Shown one piece after another: positions 8,837 to 19,449 of a stretch of 64,000 nucleotides of DNA. The position numbers were made by a program, and so were the translations under genes. Positions within the stretch are counted from its first letter, which is position 1; the number at the start of each line of letters is the position of its first letter. The notes beneath the pieces were generated by a model. That model made no database searches, had not been told where the DNA came from, and was given only the letters and a program-made list of their open reading frames with translations. Where the stretch lies: positions 1-64,000 of the forward strand of contig CAUYUJ010016138.1 in the NCBI GenBank assembly GCA_963575745.1. Reading direction: 5' to 3'. This DNA is from Prorocentrum cordatum (Eukaryota; Sar; Dinophyceae; Prorocentrales; Prorocentraceae).

Positions 8837-11512
8837 GGTTCGTCGTGCTGGACGGACCCCTGGACCAGGATCTGGGAGAAGCCCGCGAGGTCTTGCAGGA
8901 GGGTGGGTACGACACTGCGGAAAGCGTAGTGCACACCCACCTCCTTGGGGACCGGTGCGCGAGGTCGCGCCGCCTCCTCCTTGCCTGGAGAGACGGGGGG
9001 AACTGGGGGAGCGCCGCACTCGCACTCCTGCGGCGGGGCGAGCGATTGGCCCCACTGAACCTCAGTAGCGCCCTGTTGACGCCCGAGGCGGCCCCTCCGG
9101 AGCTCTGCGTGCAGGAGGAGGAGGGGGGGGCCCACTGGCGCCACTTCAAGGTCCCTGAGAGGGCCGACCGCGGGGAGGGAGGGCGCCCCACCGCCCTCCA
9201 GGCGGCCGGGACCTGGAAGAGCACCCGGGAGTCGGAGGGAGACGTCAGGGTCATCCTTAGCCCGATGAGCAGCGGGCCTGACTACCCACTCTGGCACCCT
9301 GACGAGGTCTCTGGGCACTACCCCGTGCTATTGGAAGACACGCGGGGGGATGGCACCCCTCGGGTGAGGCGCTTCGATCCCAAGGAGGCCCGGCAGATTT
9401 CCGGGGGCCTCCTTCACGATTGGCGGGAGGGAACCCGCGCGGGGGTACCTGGGGAGGTGCTCCTCATGGGTGCCGCCCGCTCCATGCCGCCCGTCTCCGC
9501 GCACCACGCGCTGTGGGCAGCGGCCAGCGCGAGGGAGGGCCTCCTCGCAAAGGGGGCCCGGACAGGGGTGTGCCGAGACCCTGATGACTTCATGGCCGCG
9601 GCCAACGCGACGTGGTTCAGCGCCTGGAAGGCTAACCCCGAGGACTCCCGGACTGCTTACGAGCGGTGGCTCCGAGAGGCCCGCGGGGCCCGGGCTGGAG
9701 GGCCACCCGGAGGGGCCCCGCAGAGCGGAGGTGCAGGCCTGCTGGGCGGCCCCCACTCGGCGGGGCCCGCTCCCCCTTTGCTGGGGCCCCGGGCGCGGGG
9801 GATTGGGCATTCCTTCGCCCCCTCCAGCACCGCCCCCCCGACGGGGGCGACGTGGGCCGAGAGGGGGGAAAGGGGCCCGCGCCTGAGGCGCCTCGCCCAG
9901 GAGGAGGAGGAGGAGGTCATGGGGACGCTCACGGCGGCGCCTCGCGGCCGGAAACCCCAGGCCCAGGCGGAGCCCCAGTGCCCTCTGCTGACGGCGGAGG
10001 GGGAGCAACCTCAGATTGGGCGAGGCCACCTGGCGGACGAGAGGGAGCGCCTACGGGACAGCCTCATCTTCGGGAACCTCGCAAAGGGGGCGCGCACCTC
10101 CTACGCCGTGGCGCGGAGGCAGTGGCGCCTTTTCCTCAAAGCCCGGGGGGGGAGCCCGCTCCTCACGGGGCTGGGGAGGGAGGGCCGGCGGCAGGATGAG
10201 GACGTGCTCCTGGACTGGATCGTCCACCTGGCCCATGTCCAGCATCGCTCGGAGGGGGCGATCCGGGGAAAGCTGATGGCGGTCCGCCACTACCATATCG
10301 CGGCGGGATACCCGGACCCTCTGGAGCTGGCCCCCAGGCTCGCGCTGGCGCTGGGGGGACTACGGAGGATGGGCGCCAAGCAGAACCGGAAGTACCCTGT
10401 CACCATTGAGATGATGCGCTGGCTAAGGGGGAAGTTGGACACCGGGGGGGTAGAAGACGCGGCCGCCTGGGCCGCCCTCGCCACCGCCTTCTTCTTTATG
10501 TTGCGCGACTCCGAGTACCTCGCCGACACCTCCGGGGGTAGGGATTGGGCGGCGGAGCGGGTCCTCTTCGGGGGGGATGTCACCCCGAGGAGGGGGGGCG
10601 CGGTCTGCCCCACCTTCGCGTCCGCGCACGAGGTGGTTAACCCTTGGAAGCAATCAGTAAACCCCCCTCCCCCCCCCCCCCTTCCCCCCTTTATCAGAGG
10701 AAATTATAACGCTTCCGGCACCGGGGCCGGGGCGGAAGCGATATCCCCCGCAGGTCACCAGAGGTCCGCGGCAAGCGTTCGCGCGCATTGGTTCTTTAGG
10801 TAGTCGGCTCGCGTTGCCGCCAGCTTCGGGCCCGGGGGGGGGGGGGGAATTCATTAATTATCTAATTTTATTTTTTTATGTGCTAGCGATATCGCCGGTG
10901 GGCGCCGCCCAAAATAATTATTTATTTTAGTTGCTGTGCTAGCGATATCGCCGGGGGGTTTACTGTTTGCTTCGTAGGGTTATCTACATCAAGGGGGGCA
11001 GGACCGACCAGTGCAATTTCGGATGCTGCCGCAACCACTACGCCACGGGCAACCCCCTTTGCCCTGTCGGAGCCCTCGCCGAGCTGGAGAGGTTGGCGCC
11101 CCAGCGGTGGACCTCGGAGGGAGACCCCCCTCTCTTCCGAGACGGGGATGGGAACCCCATCCGGCGGAAAGACATCACCGACCTCTTGGGCCAGGCGGCG
11201 AAGGCGGTGGGGATGCACCCCTCGCACATCGGGAGCCACTCCCTGAGGATCGGAGGCGCCGCGGCTATGTACCACGCCATGCCAGACCTGGGGCGGCTCA
11301 AGCGGTTCGGGAGGTGGAGGTCGGGCGCCTTCCACGCGTACCTCTGGGAGGCGCACGAACCCTAGAAAGGCCTCTCGGAGGCGATGTCCGCCCATAACTA
11401 CAACCTCACCTCGGGAAGCTCGAACCGCCTGGGGCAGACCCCACCCGAGAAGGAAGGGAGGCGGGTCAAGTTCCGGGAGGAGCCCCCGGAAGAATACCAC
11501 GCGCGCGGCTGA
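8837..11512 (+). pseudogene. Tyrosine recombinase gene, interrupted by a TIR element and one stop
   Basis: The open frame begins after CAG at 8836 (FVVLDGPLDQD), so an upstream exon is likely. The first 390 or so residues are unrecognised. A core-binding-like domain follows (SYAVARRQWRLFLKARG ... YPVTIEMMRWLRGKL). The catalytic set is complete: Arg in MLRDSEYL (10504), Lys in YIKGGRTDQ (10991), His and Arg in HSLR (11237, 11246), Trp in GRWRSG (11315) and the Tyr nucleophile in FHAYLW (11339). Expected role: strand exchange by site-specific recombination, as in DIRS-like or Crypton-like elements, of which dinoflagellate genomes hold many. No reverse transcriptase is visible nearby. The element at 10640-10980 shifts the frame, and removing it gives HEVVIYIKGG. 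An in-frame TAG at 11363 is followed by 48 more open codons to TGA 11510, so the copy is probably damaged unless the element is spliced and the stop is an error. Confidence 0.75.
10640..10980. mobile_element. 341-bp TIR element at a TA site inside the recombinase gene
   Basis: Terminal inverted repeats of 28 bp start ACCCT and end GTAAACCCCCC, with 25 of 28 matching. TA flanks both ends (10638-10639 and 10981-10982). Deleting the element with one TA gives GAG GTG GTT ATC TAC, restoring the recombinase frame exactly. There is no coding capacity. The interior has poly-C and poly-G ends, AT-rich patches and a repeated GTGCTAGCGATATCGCCGG. The TA duplication suggests Tc1/mariner-like mobilisation in trans. 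It could be spliced as an intron. Confidence 0.9.
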
Positions 11513-12200
11513 CCCGGAGGAGCCCCGGCGGGAGCAGCGTTGCCCCCCTGCCGCGCGAGCCCCCTTCCAGCCCCACCCGGTGGCGGGACGGAAAGCTGGG
11601 GAGGGGGGATGCCCGTGGAAGCCATGGCTGGCTGGCCGTAGCATGAGTAAGCGGAGGGGTGTTACCCCCTCACCGTATGCCTGTTTTTCCCGCAAGCAGC
11701 CGGCACCAAGCTTGCGGCCTTGCGAACCCCTCGGGCTCCAATCTGGGGGAGCCCGCTGTTTTTGACGGCGCCCAGTTGATGTAACCCGTGGAAGGCCCCC
11801 CTCCGGGGAGCGGAAGAGCTGCGGTGGGGGCGGTTGGTGCGGTGCTGGATCCGGCGCGCCGCAGTGGTGACCCTGTGCGCCCGGGGAGTTGGCCTTCCGC
11901 AGCCCCGCCCCGCAGTGCCCCCGGAGGGGCGGATTCTGTTTTCCGCAATACTGTTTCTAGTATTCGCGTTACCCTTCTGCAGCTGCAGCTAGTTGCGGTG
12001 CCGCGCTACCGTGATTAGTGCGCTTGGCACCCAGGGTCTTGCGCGGGGTGATGGCGGGCCCGCCTCTCTTTCTCCTCTTCGGCTCCCTGCCCCTCGCCCC
12101 TCCTCTGTCTCATTGGCGGACCCCTAGGGCCATCTTTGTTTGGAGGGAGGGTGGGCGCCGTTAGGGCGATCCCCCTGGGGAGCGGCCCGGGACGGGCGTG
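11513..12200. other. GC-rich 3' flank of the recombinase gene
   Basis: No supported gene. The stretch may be the non-coding end of the recombinase-bearing element; the direct repeats at 12201-12530 follow it. Confidence 0.4.
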
Positions 12201-12530
12201 GGCGGAGAGCCTGCGGCTGTGCTCGCGGTCGTCGCCAAAAATTTGGCTCTCCCTCCTTCTGTTCAGTTAACGGGGCTAGGAGGGGAATATGGTATCGTTT
12301 GGCATGCGCCTAAACGATTTTATTCCCCCTGGCCGTAGTGCTCCGTCGCCCCTCCTCCTCCCTGCTCCCGCAGCTGTTTAGGCTAAGCAGCGCTTTTTCC
12401 ACCTCCCACCCCACAACTCTGTTCTCCCGTCTTTTGGACGGGGCGGAGAGCCTGCGGCTGCGCTCGCGGTCGTCGCCAAAAATTTGGCTCTCCCTCCTTC
12501 TGTTCAGTTAACGGGGCTAGGGGGGGAATA
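12201..12530. repeat. Pair of 89-bp direct repeats, 241 bp apart
   Basis: Copies at 12201-12289 and 12442-12530 are nearly identical: they start GGCGGAGAGCCTGCGGCTG, pass through CCAAAAATTTGGCTCTCCC and end GGGGAATA. Each contains GGAGAGCC and GGCTCTCC, an 8-bp inverted pair. Their place about 700 bp after the recombinase suggests terminal or subterminal repeats of its element, which is inference. Confidence 0.9.
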
Positions 12531-12944
12531 GAACCTTTTGTGGTTCCCACGAAGTGTTTTTAGAACGTTTCTGGGGGAATCCGTCTCGGTTTCAAACATC
12601 AGGTTTACGTTATAAGAACATGGTCTGTGTTCTTAGAACATCTTTGGGTTCTAAAAACATATCGCGGTAGGACTATAGGAATGCCGGGACGGTCGACACC
12701 TGCTCAAAAGTTACCGGATGTGTGTCGGGGGCAGCGAAGAGGGGGTGATGACTAGGGGGGTGGATCTCATGGCGTGGGCCGTGATATTTCTTCAAAGTTC
12801 ATGGCGCCTCTTCCTTCATTGCGTCCCTGGCCCCCCCTTTGAGCCGCACACGTGTTGCTGGCCATGATTTGCGCCCCCCCCTCGTGGACGCCCCCCTTTT
12901 GGCTGCCCCCGAGTGTGGCAAACGCAGCAATGAGCGTCAGCGTC
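12531..12944. other. Unassigned stretch with repeated TTCTTAGAACA-type motifs
   Basis: Several short inverted motifs (TAAGAACA...TGTTCTTA at about 12616-12638, GTTCTAAAAAC) but no gene. Confidence 0.4.
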
Positions 12945-13226
12945 GCGTTGCCGAGCACGCCGTTGCATCGCGCTGATGGTGGTGCCGCCCTCCCCACCTG
13001 CGCGCCCTTAAGTCGGGCGTGTCCTTCTACAGGAGGAATCTTCGAAAGTAGTCAAAGAATAGTATGGGGGGACGAATTTTCTAATATCTCTTGACCGGTT
13101 TTGGATATTGTTTGGCTGTTTTATATTCGTCGTCCAAAATCCGCCCGTAGGGGGCATGCCCGACCGAAGTATCGCGTTGCCGAGCACGCCGTCGCATCGC
13201 GCTGATGGTGGTGGTGCCGCCCTCCC
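12945..13226. repeat. Pair of direct repeats of about 50 bp
   Basis: GCGTTGCCGAGCACGCCGT occurs at 12945 and 13174 and similarity continues to GCCGCCCTCCCC in both (to about 12995 and 13226). The copies differ by a GGT insertion and single changes. Sequence between and after (to 13738) has no supported gene. Confidence 0.85.
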
Positions 13227-13738
13227 CTCCTGCTCGCCCGTTTTCTTCATTTATAGTTATTCAGGAGGTTTGCGCCAGTCCGCCGACCCCCCAGACGAGG
13301 CGGGGATCGGGGGTGGACAGAACCCCCCTTCCAGACACGTCGATTGTTGAATTGTCCGTTTTCGGTTTTCCACATGGCGCCAGGCCTGTCATTCCCCAAG
13401 CTTGCGCCCGCCAGGTTTGGGCCCGAGGTCGTTTTCACTAAAGCATGTTTTGCTAAAAGGGTTTCTGTCCATTCCCGAGGGGAGTCCACGGTTGAGGCGT
13501 CGTGGGTTTCTTGGGCGCCAGGTGGGGACTTTTGCATCTTGGACGCTGTCTGGGGTCCCGGCGAAGCCTCTTGGCGGCAGTGTGAAAACACTCGCCCTGT
13601 CGCTTGCTTTACTGCCCTCGACCATGCATGCTTCCCCCCCCGTCCTCCTCTTCCCCTTGCGTGACCACTCGCGTCCCTCCATCCCCTTCCCCTTCCCTCA
13701 TCCCCCCTGTGCAGCAACTCTCTCAATTCTTTTTTTCG

Positions 13739-13856
<118 letters not shown>

Positions 13857-13994
13857 CCTCTCTACAATTACTCAATATGAATACTACTCTCCCTCTTCCC
13901 CCGATGGCGGCCTGAAAGTAGCCGACGCCCCCCGCGTCCTGCTTTTTTTACACAGGATTCCCGGGAATTGGGTGTTCGCCTGCATTTTCTTTCA

Positions 13995-14190
13995 AAATGC
14001 TGCTCTCGCCGAGGCGCCGGCTTCGTTTTCGGGCCCCGCTCGTTCCGAATCGCGTTCCCGCTGCAGCGCTGGCCTCATTTCCGTGCTTCCGCTCGTTCCG
14101 AATCGTGCTCCCGCTGCAGCGTTGGCCTCATTTCCGCGCTTCCGCCCGTTTCGACTCGTGCTCCCGCTGCAGCGTTGGCGTCATTTCCCG
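13995..14190. repeat. 53-bp tandem repeat, about three copies
   Basis: CCCGCTGCAGCG recurs at 14057, 14110 and 14163, each followed by TGGCCTCATTTCC and CTCGTTCCGAATCG variants. A partial unit precedes them. Confidence 0.9.
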
Positions 14191-14205
14191 TGCCATGCCA
14201 CAGCA

Positions 14206-14403
14206 CACGCGCACACACGCACACACACACCACCACCACCACCACCACCACAACCACCACCACCACCACCACCACCACCACCACCACCACCACAAGCACC
14301 ACCACCAGTACCAGCACCAGCACCAGCACCACCAGCACCACCACCACCACCACCACCACAACCGCGCACACACGCGCGCACGCACGCACGCGCACCACCA
14401 CCC
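14206..14403. repeat. CA and CAC microsatellite
   Basis: CACA and CCA units with AGCACC variants. The reading frames are poly-His, poly-Thr or poly-Val artefacts. Confidence 0.95.
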
Positions 14404-14599
14404 ACTAGTCCGCGGATAGAGAAAAGCAGCGCCATGGTAAGGGGTGGGAGGGAGGGGTAGGACGTCAGATATGACGCGCGCGCGCACCTAGCTTGCCCTC
14501 TCCCCCTCTCCCTCTCCCCCCCTCTCTCTTCACACTTGTATACATATAATGGTGCACCAGGACCAGGGCACCCGGGGCCGCGACCTCTACCACAAATGT

Positions 14600-14866
14600 G
14601 GGTATGCAGGCGCTTGGGCGGCCCCAGAGGCCCACAAGGCGCCACCAGAAAGCGCCAAGAGGGCCCGAAGACGCTCCAAGAGAGACCCGAGACGCCCACA
14701 GGCCGCTGCAAGCATATTGATTGTTTTCGCTGTCGTACCGTTTTTGACGACCTCAGCGCTCCAGAGGGCCCCAAGACGGCCCAAGAGGGCCCCAAGACGG
14801 TCCAAGAAGCGCCCAAGACGGCCCAAACGGGCCCCCAAAGGGGCCCAAGAGGAACCCAAGACGGGG
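14600..14866 (+). repeat. CCAAGACGGCCCAAGAGG-type repeat, forward
   Basis: Degenerate units of 10-20 bp built from GGCCCCAAGA, CGGCCCAAGA and CGCCCAAGA. The same family covers about 56990-58340 (forward) and about 61090-61700 (reverse). Open frames on both strands are by-products of the unit length. Confidence 0.85.
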
Positions 14867-14903
14867 TCCGTAGCCATTTTGGCTCGAGCCATTTTGGCTC
14901 CAG
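14867..14903 (+). other. Tandem relic of the dinoflagellate trans-spliced leader
   Basis: 14867-14888 matches the 22-nt leader (D)CCGTAGCCATTTTGGCTC(AAG) at 21 positions; the only change is GAG for AAG at the end. 14889-14903 is CCATTTTGGCTCCAG, a second copy without its first seven bases. The truncation is what results when the AG inside CCGTAG of an old relic is used as the acceptor for a new leader. The sequence therefore records at least two rounds of trans-splicing and re-integration of a cDNA. Confidence 0.93.
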
Positions 14904-15110
14904 TTCGCGCTACCTGGCCCGGGAGACCCCTGCCGTCCTTCCCGCTCGACCCGGCCCCCCCCCTTCGCCGCGCTGCCTCCTTGCCGGCCAACTCCCGCCG
15001 CGGATGGCGGCCTTTGGCTCCCCCGCGTCCGCGGCGTTCGCCGCCGCGCGGCCGTCTGCCCTGGCGCGTGTTAAAACCCGTCGTCCTCACTATTTTTAAC
15101 AAAAAGACGA
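14904..15110 (+). pseudogene. Probable retroposed cDNA downstream of the leader relic
   Basis: Sequence following the leader relic should be the 5' part of a processed transcript. The first ATG is at 15004 (MAAFGSPASAAFAAARP) and the frame runs 32 codons to a TAA at 15097-15099. The end, GTGTTAAAACCCG...CCTCACTATTT, recurs in inverted orientation at about 55247-55274. The gene of origin is not recognised, and no poly-A tract marks the 3' end. Confidence 0.45.
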
Positions 15111-15745
15111 AACTTTGCGGGGTGGGCGGCGGGCTGGTCGTGGGTGGGTCGCGGCGCGCGGTCGCGGGAAGGGGCGTCCGTTGGTCAGCGCGAACCCGCA
15201 CCTGGCGGCGGAGATGGGGGGAAGCAAGAAGAGAGGGCCGAGAAAGGGAGAAAACCATGAGCGAAGGAGGAAAAGGGAGAGGAACGGGCCGAGTCGGGAA
15301 CCAGGAAAGGGGCGGAGGCAAGAAGGGAAAGGAGGGGCAGAGGAACACAGGGGCGAGAACTGTGCGAAGTGGGGCGCGGGGATGGGGCCGAGGAGCGGGC
15401 CTCCCCGAGTCGGGGGGGGGCAGGAAAGGGCGGGGGGGATAGTGGTAAGGACGGGGGGGAAGTAGGAGGCGAGCAATGGGCGAGGGGCGGAACAAGCGCT
15501 GTGGCGAACGAATTGGCTGTTCTGGCCACGGCGGGCCTGGGCCCTGGGCCACGGGCAGGTTCCACCGCGTATATCTAAGGAGCGGCCCTTATTTCAGCGT
15601 CTTGACTGCGCGCGCGGGCCATTTCCCTTGGTCAGCGCCGCGCTGACTCCACAGCTCCAAGCAAATATTACCTTCGCGCGACAGCGCGCGATGCCCTTGC
15701 TCGCACAACGGGGGCGGCGGGCCGCAAGGGGAGGAGGGGAAGGAT
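15111..15745. other. Purine-rich stretch without a gene
   Basis: G-rich DNA to about 15480, then mixed sequence. TTCTGGCCACGGCGGGCC (about 15520) recurs near 20134, so a small dispersed repeat is present. Long antisense frames of Pro/Arg composition are not credible. Confidence 0.5.
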
Positions 15746-15931
15746 GGGGAGGAAAAACAAGATAGAACGGAGGAGGATGACAAGGAGGATAACGAGGATG
15801 AGGAGGATGAGGAGGAGGTGGAGGAGGAGGAGGAGGTGGAGGAGGGAAAGGATGATGATGATGGTGATGATGAGGAGGAGGAGGAGGAGGAGGAGGAGGG
15901 ATGGTGATGATGCTGATGATGTTGATGCTGG

Positions 15932-15975
<44 letters not shown>

Positions 15976-16342
15976 CTGATGCTGATGCTGATGATGATGA
16001 TGATGCTGATGATGATGATGATGAGGAGGAGGAGGAGGAGGAGGAGGAGGAGAAGGAAGATGAGGAGGAGGATGAGTAGGAGGAAGAAGGGGGGGTGGCG
16101 ACCGAGAGTCCACCAACCCGTCGGGCGGGAACGCCTGCAACCCCCCTGCCCCCAAGGCCCAGACCTTGGAGGGCGGGGCCCGCAGCCGTCCGCTCTACAG
16201 GGCCCAAGCCTAAGGGTGAGAGGGCTTGTAAACGCAAAGGGAGGGGGGGGGGGGATGACGAGGAGACCAAATCGCCCCCGCGGCCCGCGCGAGCGCAGGC
16301 ACTGCCCTAGCTTGCCGCTCGCCGCCCGAGACGGGCGCGGAG

Positions 16343-16418
<76 letters not shown>

Positions 16419-16616
16419 GGGGGGCGACGCGGGCGATGGGGAAACGGATAACGGCGATGGCATTGGCGCACATCCAACATGAGGGGGACGAGCACGAAAA
16501 CGAATGTTGGGGGAACGGACTAGCATGAGGATGAGCATGCGGACGAAGATGAGGACGATGACGATAATGATGACGAGGATGAGGATGAGGACGAGGGCGA
16601 GGATGAGGATGAGGGC
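15746..16616. repeat. GAG, GAT and GA microsatellites
   Basis: GGA/GAT units run from about 15746 to 16080, a pure GA run lies at about 16348-16414, and GATGAG units lie at about 16525-16616. Between them is unassigned GC-rich sequence. The start near 16620-16770 is the 3' flank of gene A. Confidence 0.92.
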
Positions 16617-16774
16617 CGCCCCGCGGGGGCCCGCGACTCGCCCACGCCGCCTTCCCAACATCCCTCCCCCATCCCCACCCACCTGCCACCCGTCGCCCTG
16701 ATCACCGCGCGCTCCTCGCGCCCTCCATCCTCCAGCCCGCCAGGCCGGCGGGCGCGCCGACCCCCTCATTGTGC

Positions 16775-18999
16775 TCAGCTGCCGAAGCCCAGCTTCTTCT
16801 GGCCCTTGGCCTCGCCCGCCTTCTTCAGCGCCTTCTGCTTGGGTCCAGCTTTGGCCTTTTCGTCGGGAGGGCGCTTCTTCGCCTCCTCAGCCTGCTTGGC
16901 CTTGCGCCCCTCCTCAGCCTGCTTGGCCTGGCGCTCTTCATCCTCAGCCTGCTTGGCCAGGCGCTCCTCATCCTCAGCCTGCTTGGCCTGGCGCTCCTCC
17001 TCAGCCTGCTTGGCCAGGCGCTCCTCCTCAGCCTTCCTGGCCTGGCGCTCCTCTTCGGCCTGCTTGGCCAGGCGCTTCTCCTCCGCAGCCTGCTTGGCCT
17101 TGCGCTCCTCCTCAGCTTGCTTGGCCTGGCGCTCCTCCTCAGCCTGCTCGGCCTGGCGCTCCTCCTCCTCAGCCTGCTTGGCCTGGCGCTGCTCCTCCTC
17201 AGCCTGCTTGGCCTGGCGCTCCTCCTCGGCCTGCTTGGCCAGGCGCTCCGCCTCAGCCTGCTTGGCCTGACGCTCCTCTTCAGCCTGCTTGACCTGACGT
17301 TCTGCCTCCATCGGCTCGGCCGCGCGCGTCTCCTCATCCTCGGCTTGCTTGGTTTGGCGCGCCTCCTCAGCCTGCTCGGCCTGGCGCTCCCCATCGTCGC
17401 GCTTCTCGTCCTCAGCCTGCTTGGCCAATCGCTCCTCCTCAGCCTGCTTGGCCTGGCGCGACCCCTCCTCAGCCTGCTTGGCCTGGCGCTCCTCCTCAGC
17501 CTGCTTGGCCTGGCGCTCCTCATCAGCCTGCTTGCCCTGGCGCTCCTCCTCATCAGCTTGCTTGGCCTGGCGCTCCTCCTCAGCCTGCTTGGCCTGGCGC
17601 GCCTCCTCCGCAGCCTGCTTGGCCAGGCGCTCCTCCTCAGCCTGCTTGGCCTGGCGCTCCTCCTCCTCAGCCTGCTTGGCTAAGCGCGTCTCTTCAGCCT
17701 GCTTGGCCTGGCGCTCCTCCTCAGCCTGCTTGGCCTGGCGCTCCTCCTCAGCCTGCTTGGCCTGGCGCTCCTCCTCAGCCTGCTTGGCCTGGCGCTCTTC
17801 CTCCTCAGCATGCTTGGCCTGGCGCTCCTCCTCAGCCTGCTTGGCCAGGCGCTCCTCCTCAGCCTGCTTGGCCAGGCGCTTCTCCTCAGCCTGCGTGGCC
17901 TGGCGCTCCTCCTCAGCCTGCTTGGCCTGGCGCTCCTCCTCAGCCTGCTTGGCCTTGCGCTCCTCCTCAGCTTGCTTGGCCTGGCGCTCCTCCGCAGCCT
18001 GCTTGGCCTGGCGCTCCTCCTCAGCCTGCCTGGCCTGGCGCTGCTCCTCAGCCTGCCTGGCCTGGCGCTCCTCCTCAGCCTGCTTGGCCAGGCGCTCCTC
18101 CTCGGCCTGCTTGGCCTGGCGCTCCTCCTCAGCCTGCTTGGCCTGGCGCTCCTCCTCAGCCTGCTTGGCCAGGCGCTCCTCCTCAGCCCGCTTGGCCTGG
18201 CGCTCCTCCTCAGCCTGCTTGGCCTGGCGCTCCTCCTCAGCCTCATTGGCCAGGCTCAGCAGCTCTCCTCCTACCTGCTTGGCCAGGCGCTCCTCCTCAG
18301 CCTGCTTGCCTGGCGCTTCTCCTCCTCTGCCTGCTTGGCCTGGCGCTCCTCCTCAGCCTGCTTGGCCTTGCGCTCCTCCACAGCTTGATTGGACTGGCGC
18401 TCCTCATCGGCTTGCTTGGCCTGGCGCTCCGCCTCAGCCTGCTTGGCCTTTCGCGTCTTCTCTTCCTCATCCTGCTTGGCCTGGCGCTCTGCATCCTCAG
18501 CCTGCTTGGCCAGGCGCTCCTCCTCAGCCTGCTTGGCCTGGCGCTCTTCATCCTCAGCTTGCTTGGCCTTTCGCGTCTTCTCTTCCTCATCCTGCTTGGC
18601 CTGGCGCTCTGCATCCTCAGCCTGCTTGGCCAGGCGCTCCTCCTCAGCCTGCTTGGCCTGGCGCTCTTCATCCTCAGCCTGCTTGGCCTGGCGCTCCTCC
18701 CCAGCCTGCTTCCCCTGGTCCTTCTCCTCGGCATTCTTCCCTGCGTGCTCCTGATCCTTCTTGCCGTCGCCCAGCGCGAGCATGGTCGCCGCGGTGTTGG
18801 TGTCCAGGTCAATCTGGTTGCGCTCGTGATGGTTCGGCGCCCTTGCGAGCTTGGCAGCGACCGCGCGCCGCAACGCCTGCAAGTGCGACGCCTCGGCCAC
18901 CTCTGACGGGCCGAGCGTGACAGCGAGCACGCGGTGTCTATGCAATCCTTGGAACACAGTGACGCCGTGCACGCGCGGCGCACCGCGCAGGACCACGAA
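16775..18999 (-). CDS. Gene A, last exon: long coiled-coil repeat protein end
   Basis: Read on the minus strand, the exon starts after CGTAG at 18999 (FVVLRGAPRVHGVTVFQGLH), passes LDTNTAATMLALGDGKK and enters an array of about 65-70 nine-residue units of the type KQAEEERQA. It ends PKQKALKKAGEAKGQKKLGFGS and stop at 16775. Such Glu/Arg/Lys/Gln units predict one long charged alpha-helix or coiled coil, perhaps a spacer or scaffold. A single G is missing at about 18308 (CTGCTTGCC for CTGCTTGGCC); upstream the good frame is phase 0 and downstream phase 1, and both are open. The repeat is therefore coding on the minus strand, and the plus-strand Leu/Ala/Trp frames are shadows. Function is unknown. 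Confidence 0.75.
18446..18686 (-). repeat. 120-bp higher-order repeat within the coiled-coil array
   Basis: Blocks starting GCCTTTCGCGTCTTCTCTTCC at about 18446 and 18566 are nearly identical over 120 bp. They encode four nine-residue units plus one ten-residue unit (EEEKTRKAKQ). Recent block duplication inside the array is the simplest explanation. Confidence 0.88.
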
Positions 19000-19251
19000 C
19001 TACGAATGCAAACGCACTGCGCAACGCCAGAACCATAATGTCAGAATGTGGCGGGTGTTCGAACAGGTGACGCACGTCGAGTGCCGAGGGTGAGATTCGG
19101 GACGCGGGGGGGAGGGGGGGGGGCGTTGTTTACAAGGGGGGTTCGGCGGAGGGGGAATGATTCGGCGGCAGGCGCCATGGGACGGATACAGCGGCACATA
19201 GTGGAACGGGGAGGGTCGAGAGGCAGGGGCGGCGAGGGGAGGGGGGACGCC

Positions 19252-19355
19252 AGAACCCTGCGCGCCTCGGGGATCTTCACGATCACCTCAAGGGTCGACA
19301 AGAGGTGCACCAGCGGCGCCCCAACCCTGATGTTGCCGATCGACTGCCTCGCAGC
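19252..19355 (-). CDS. Gene A internal exon
   Basis: The minus strand reads RQSIGNIRVGAPLVHLLSTL then EVIVKIPEAR with strong G/C at third positions. AG precedes it (CTGCGAG). The end at CGCAG is a likely donor. The phase join to the 18999 exon is not resolved. Function unknown. Confidence 0.6.
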
Positions 19356-19379
19356 GCGCCCCCCTCTCTCCAGCTCTCG

Positions 19380-19400
19380 CTGTCTATATCTATCTCTCGC

Positions 19401-19449
<49 letters not shown>

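Noticed and set aside
16769-18920. Long plus-strand open frames of Leu/Gly/Ala and Ala/Cys/Leu/Trp repeats
   Set aside because: They are antisense shadows of the 27-bp repeat; the minus-strand frame has a unique non-repeat start and end and a plausible coiled coil.
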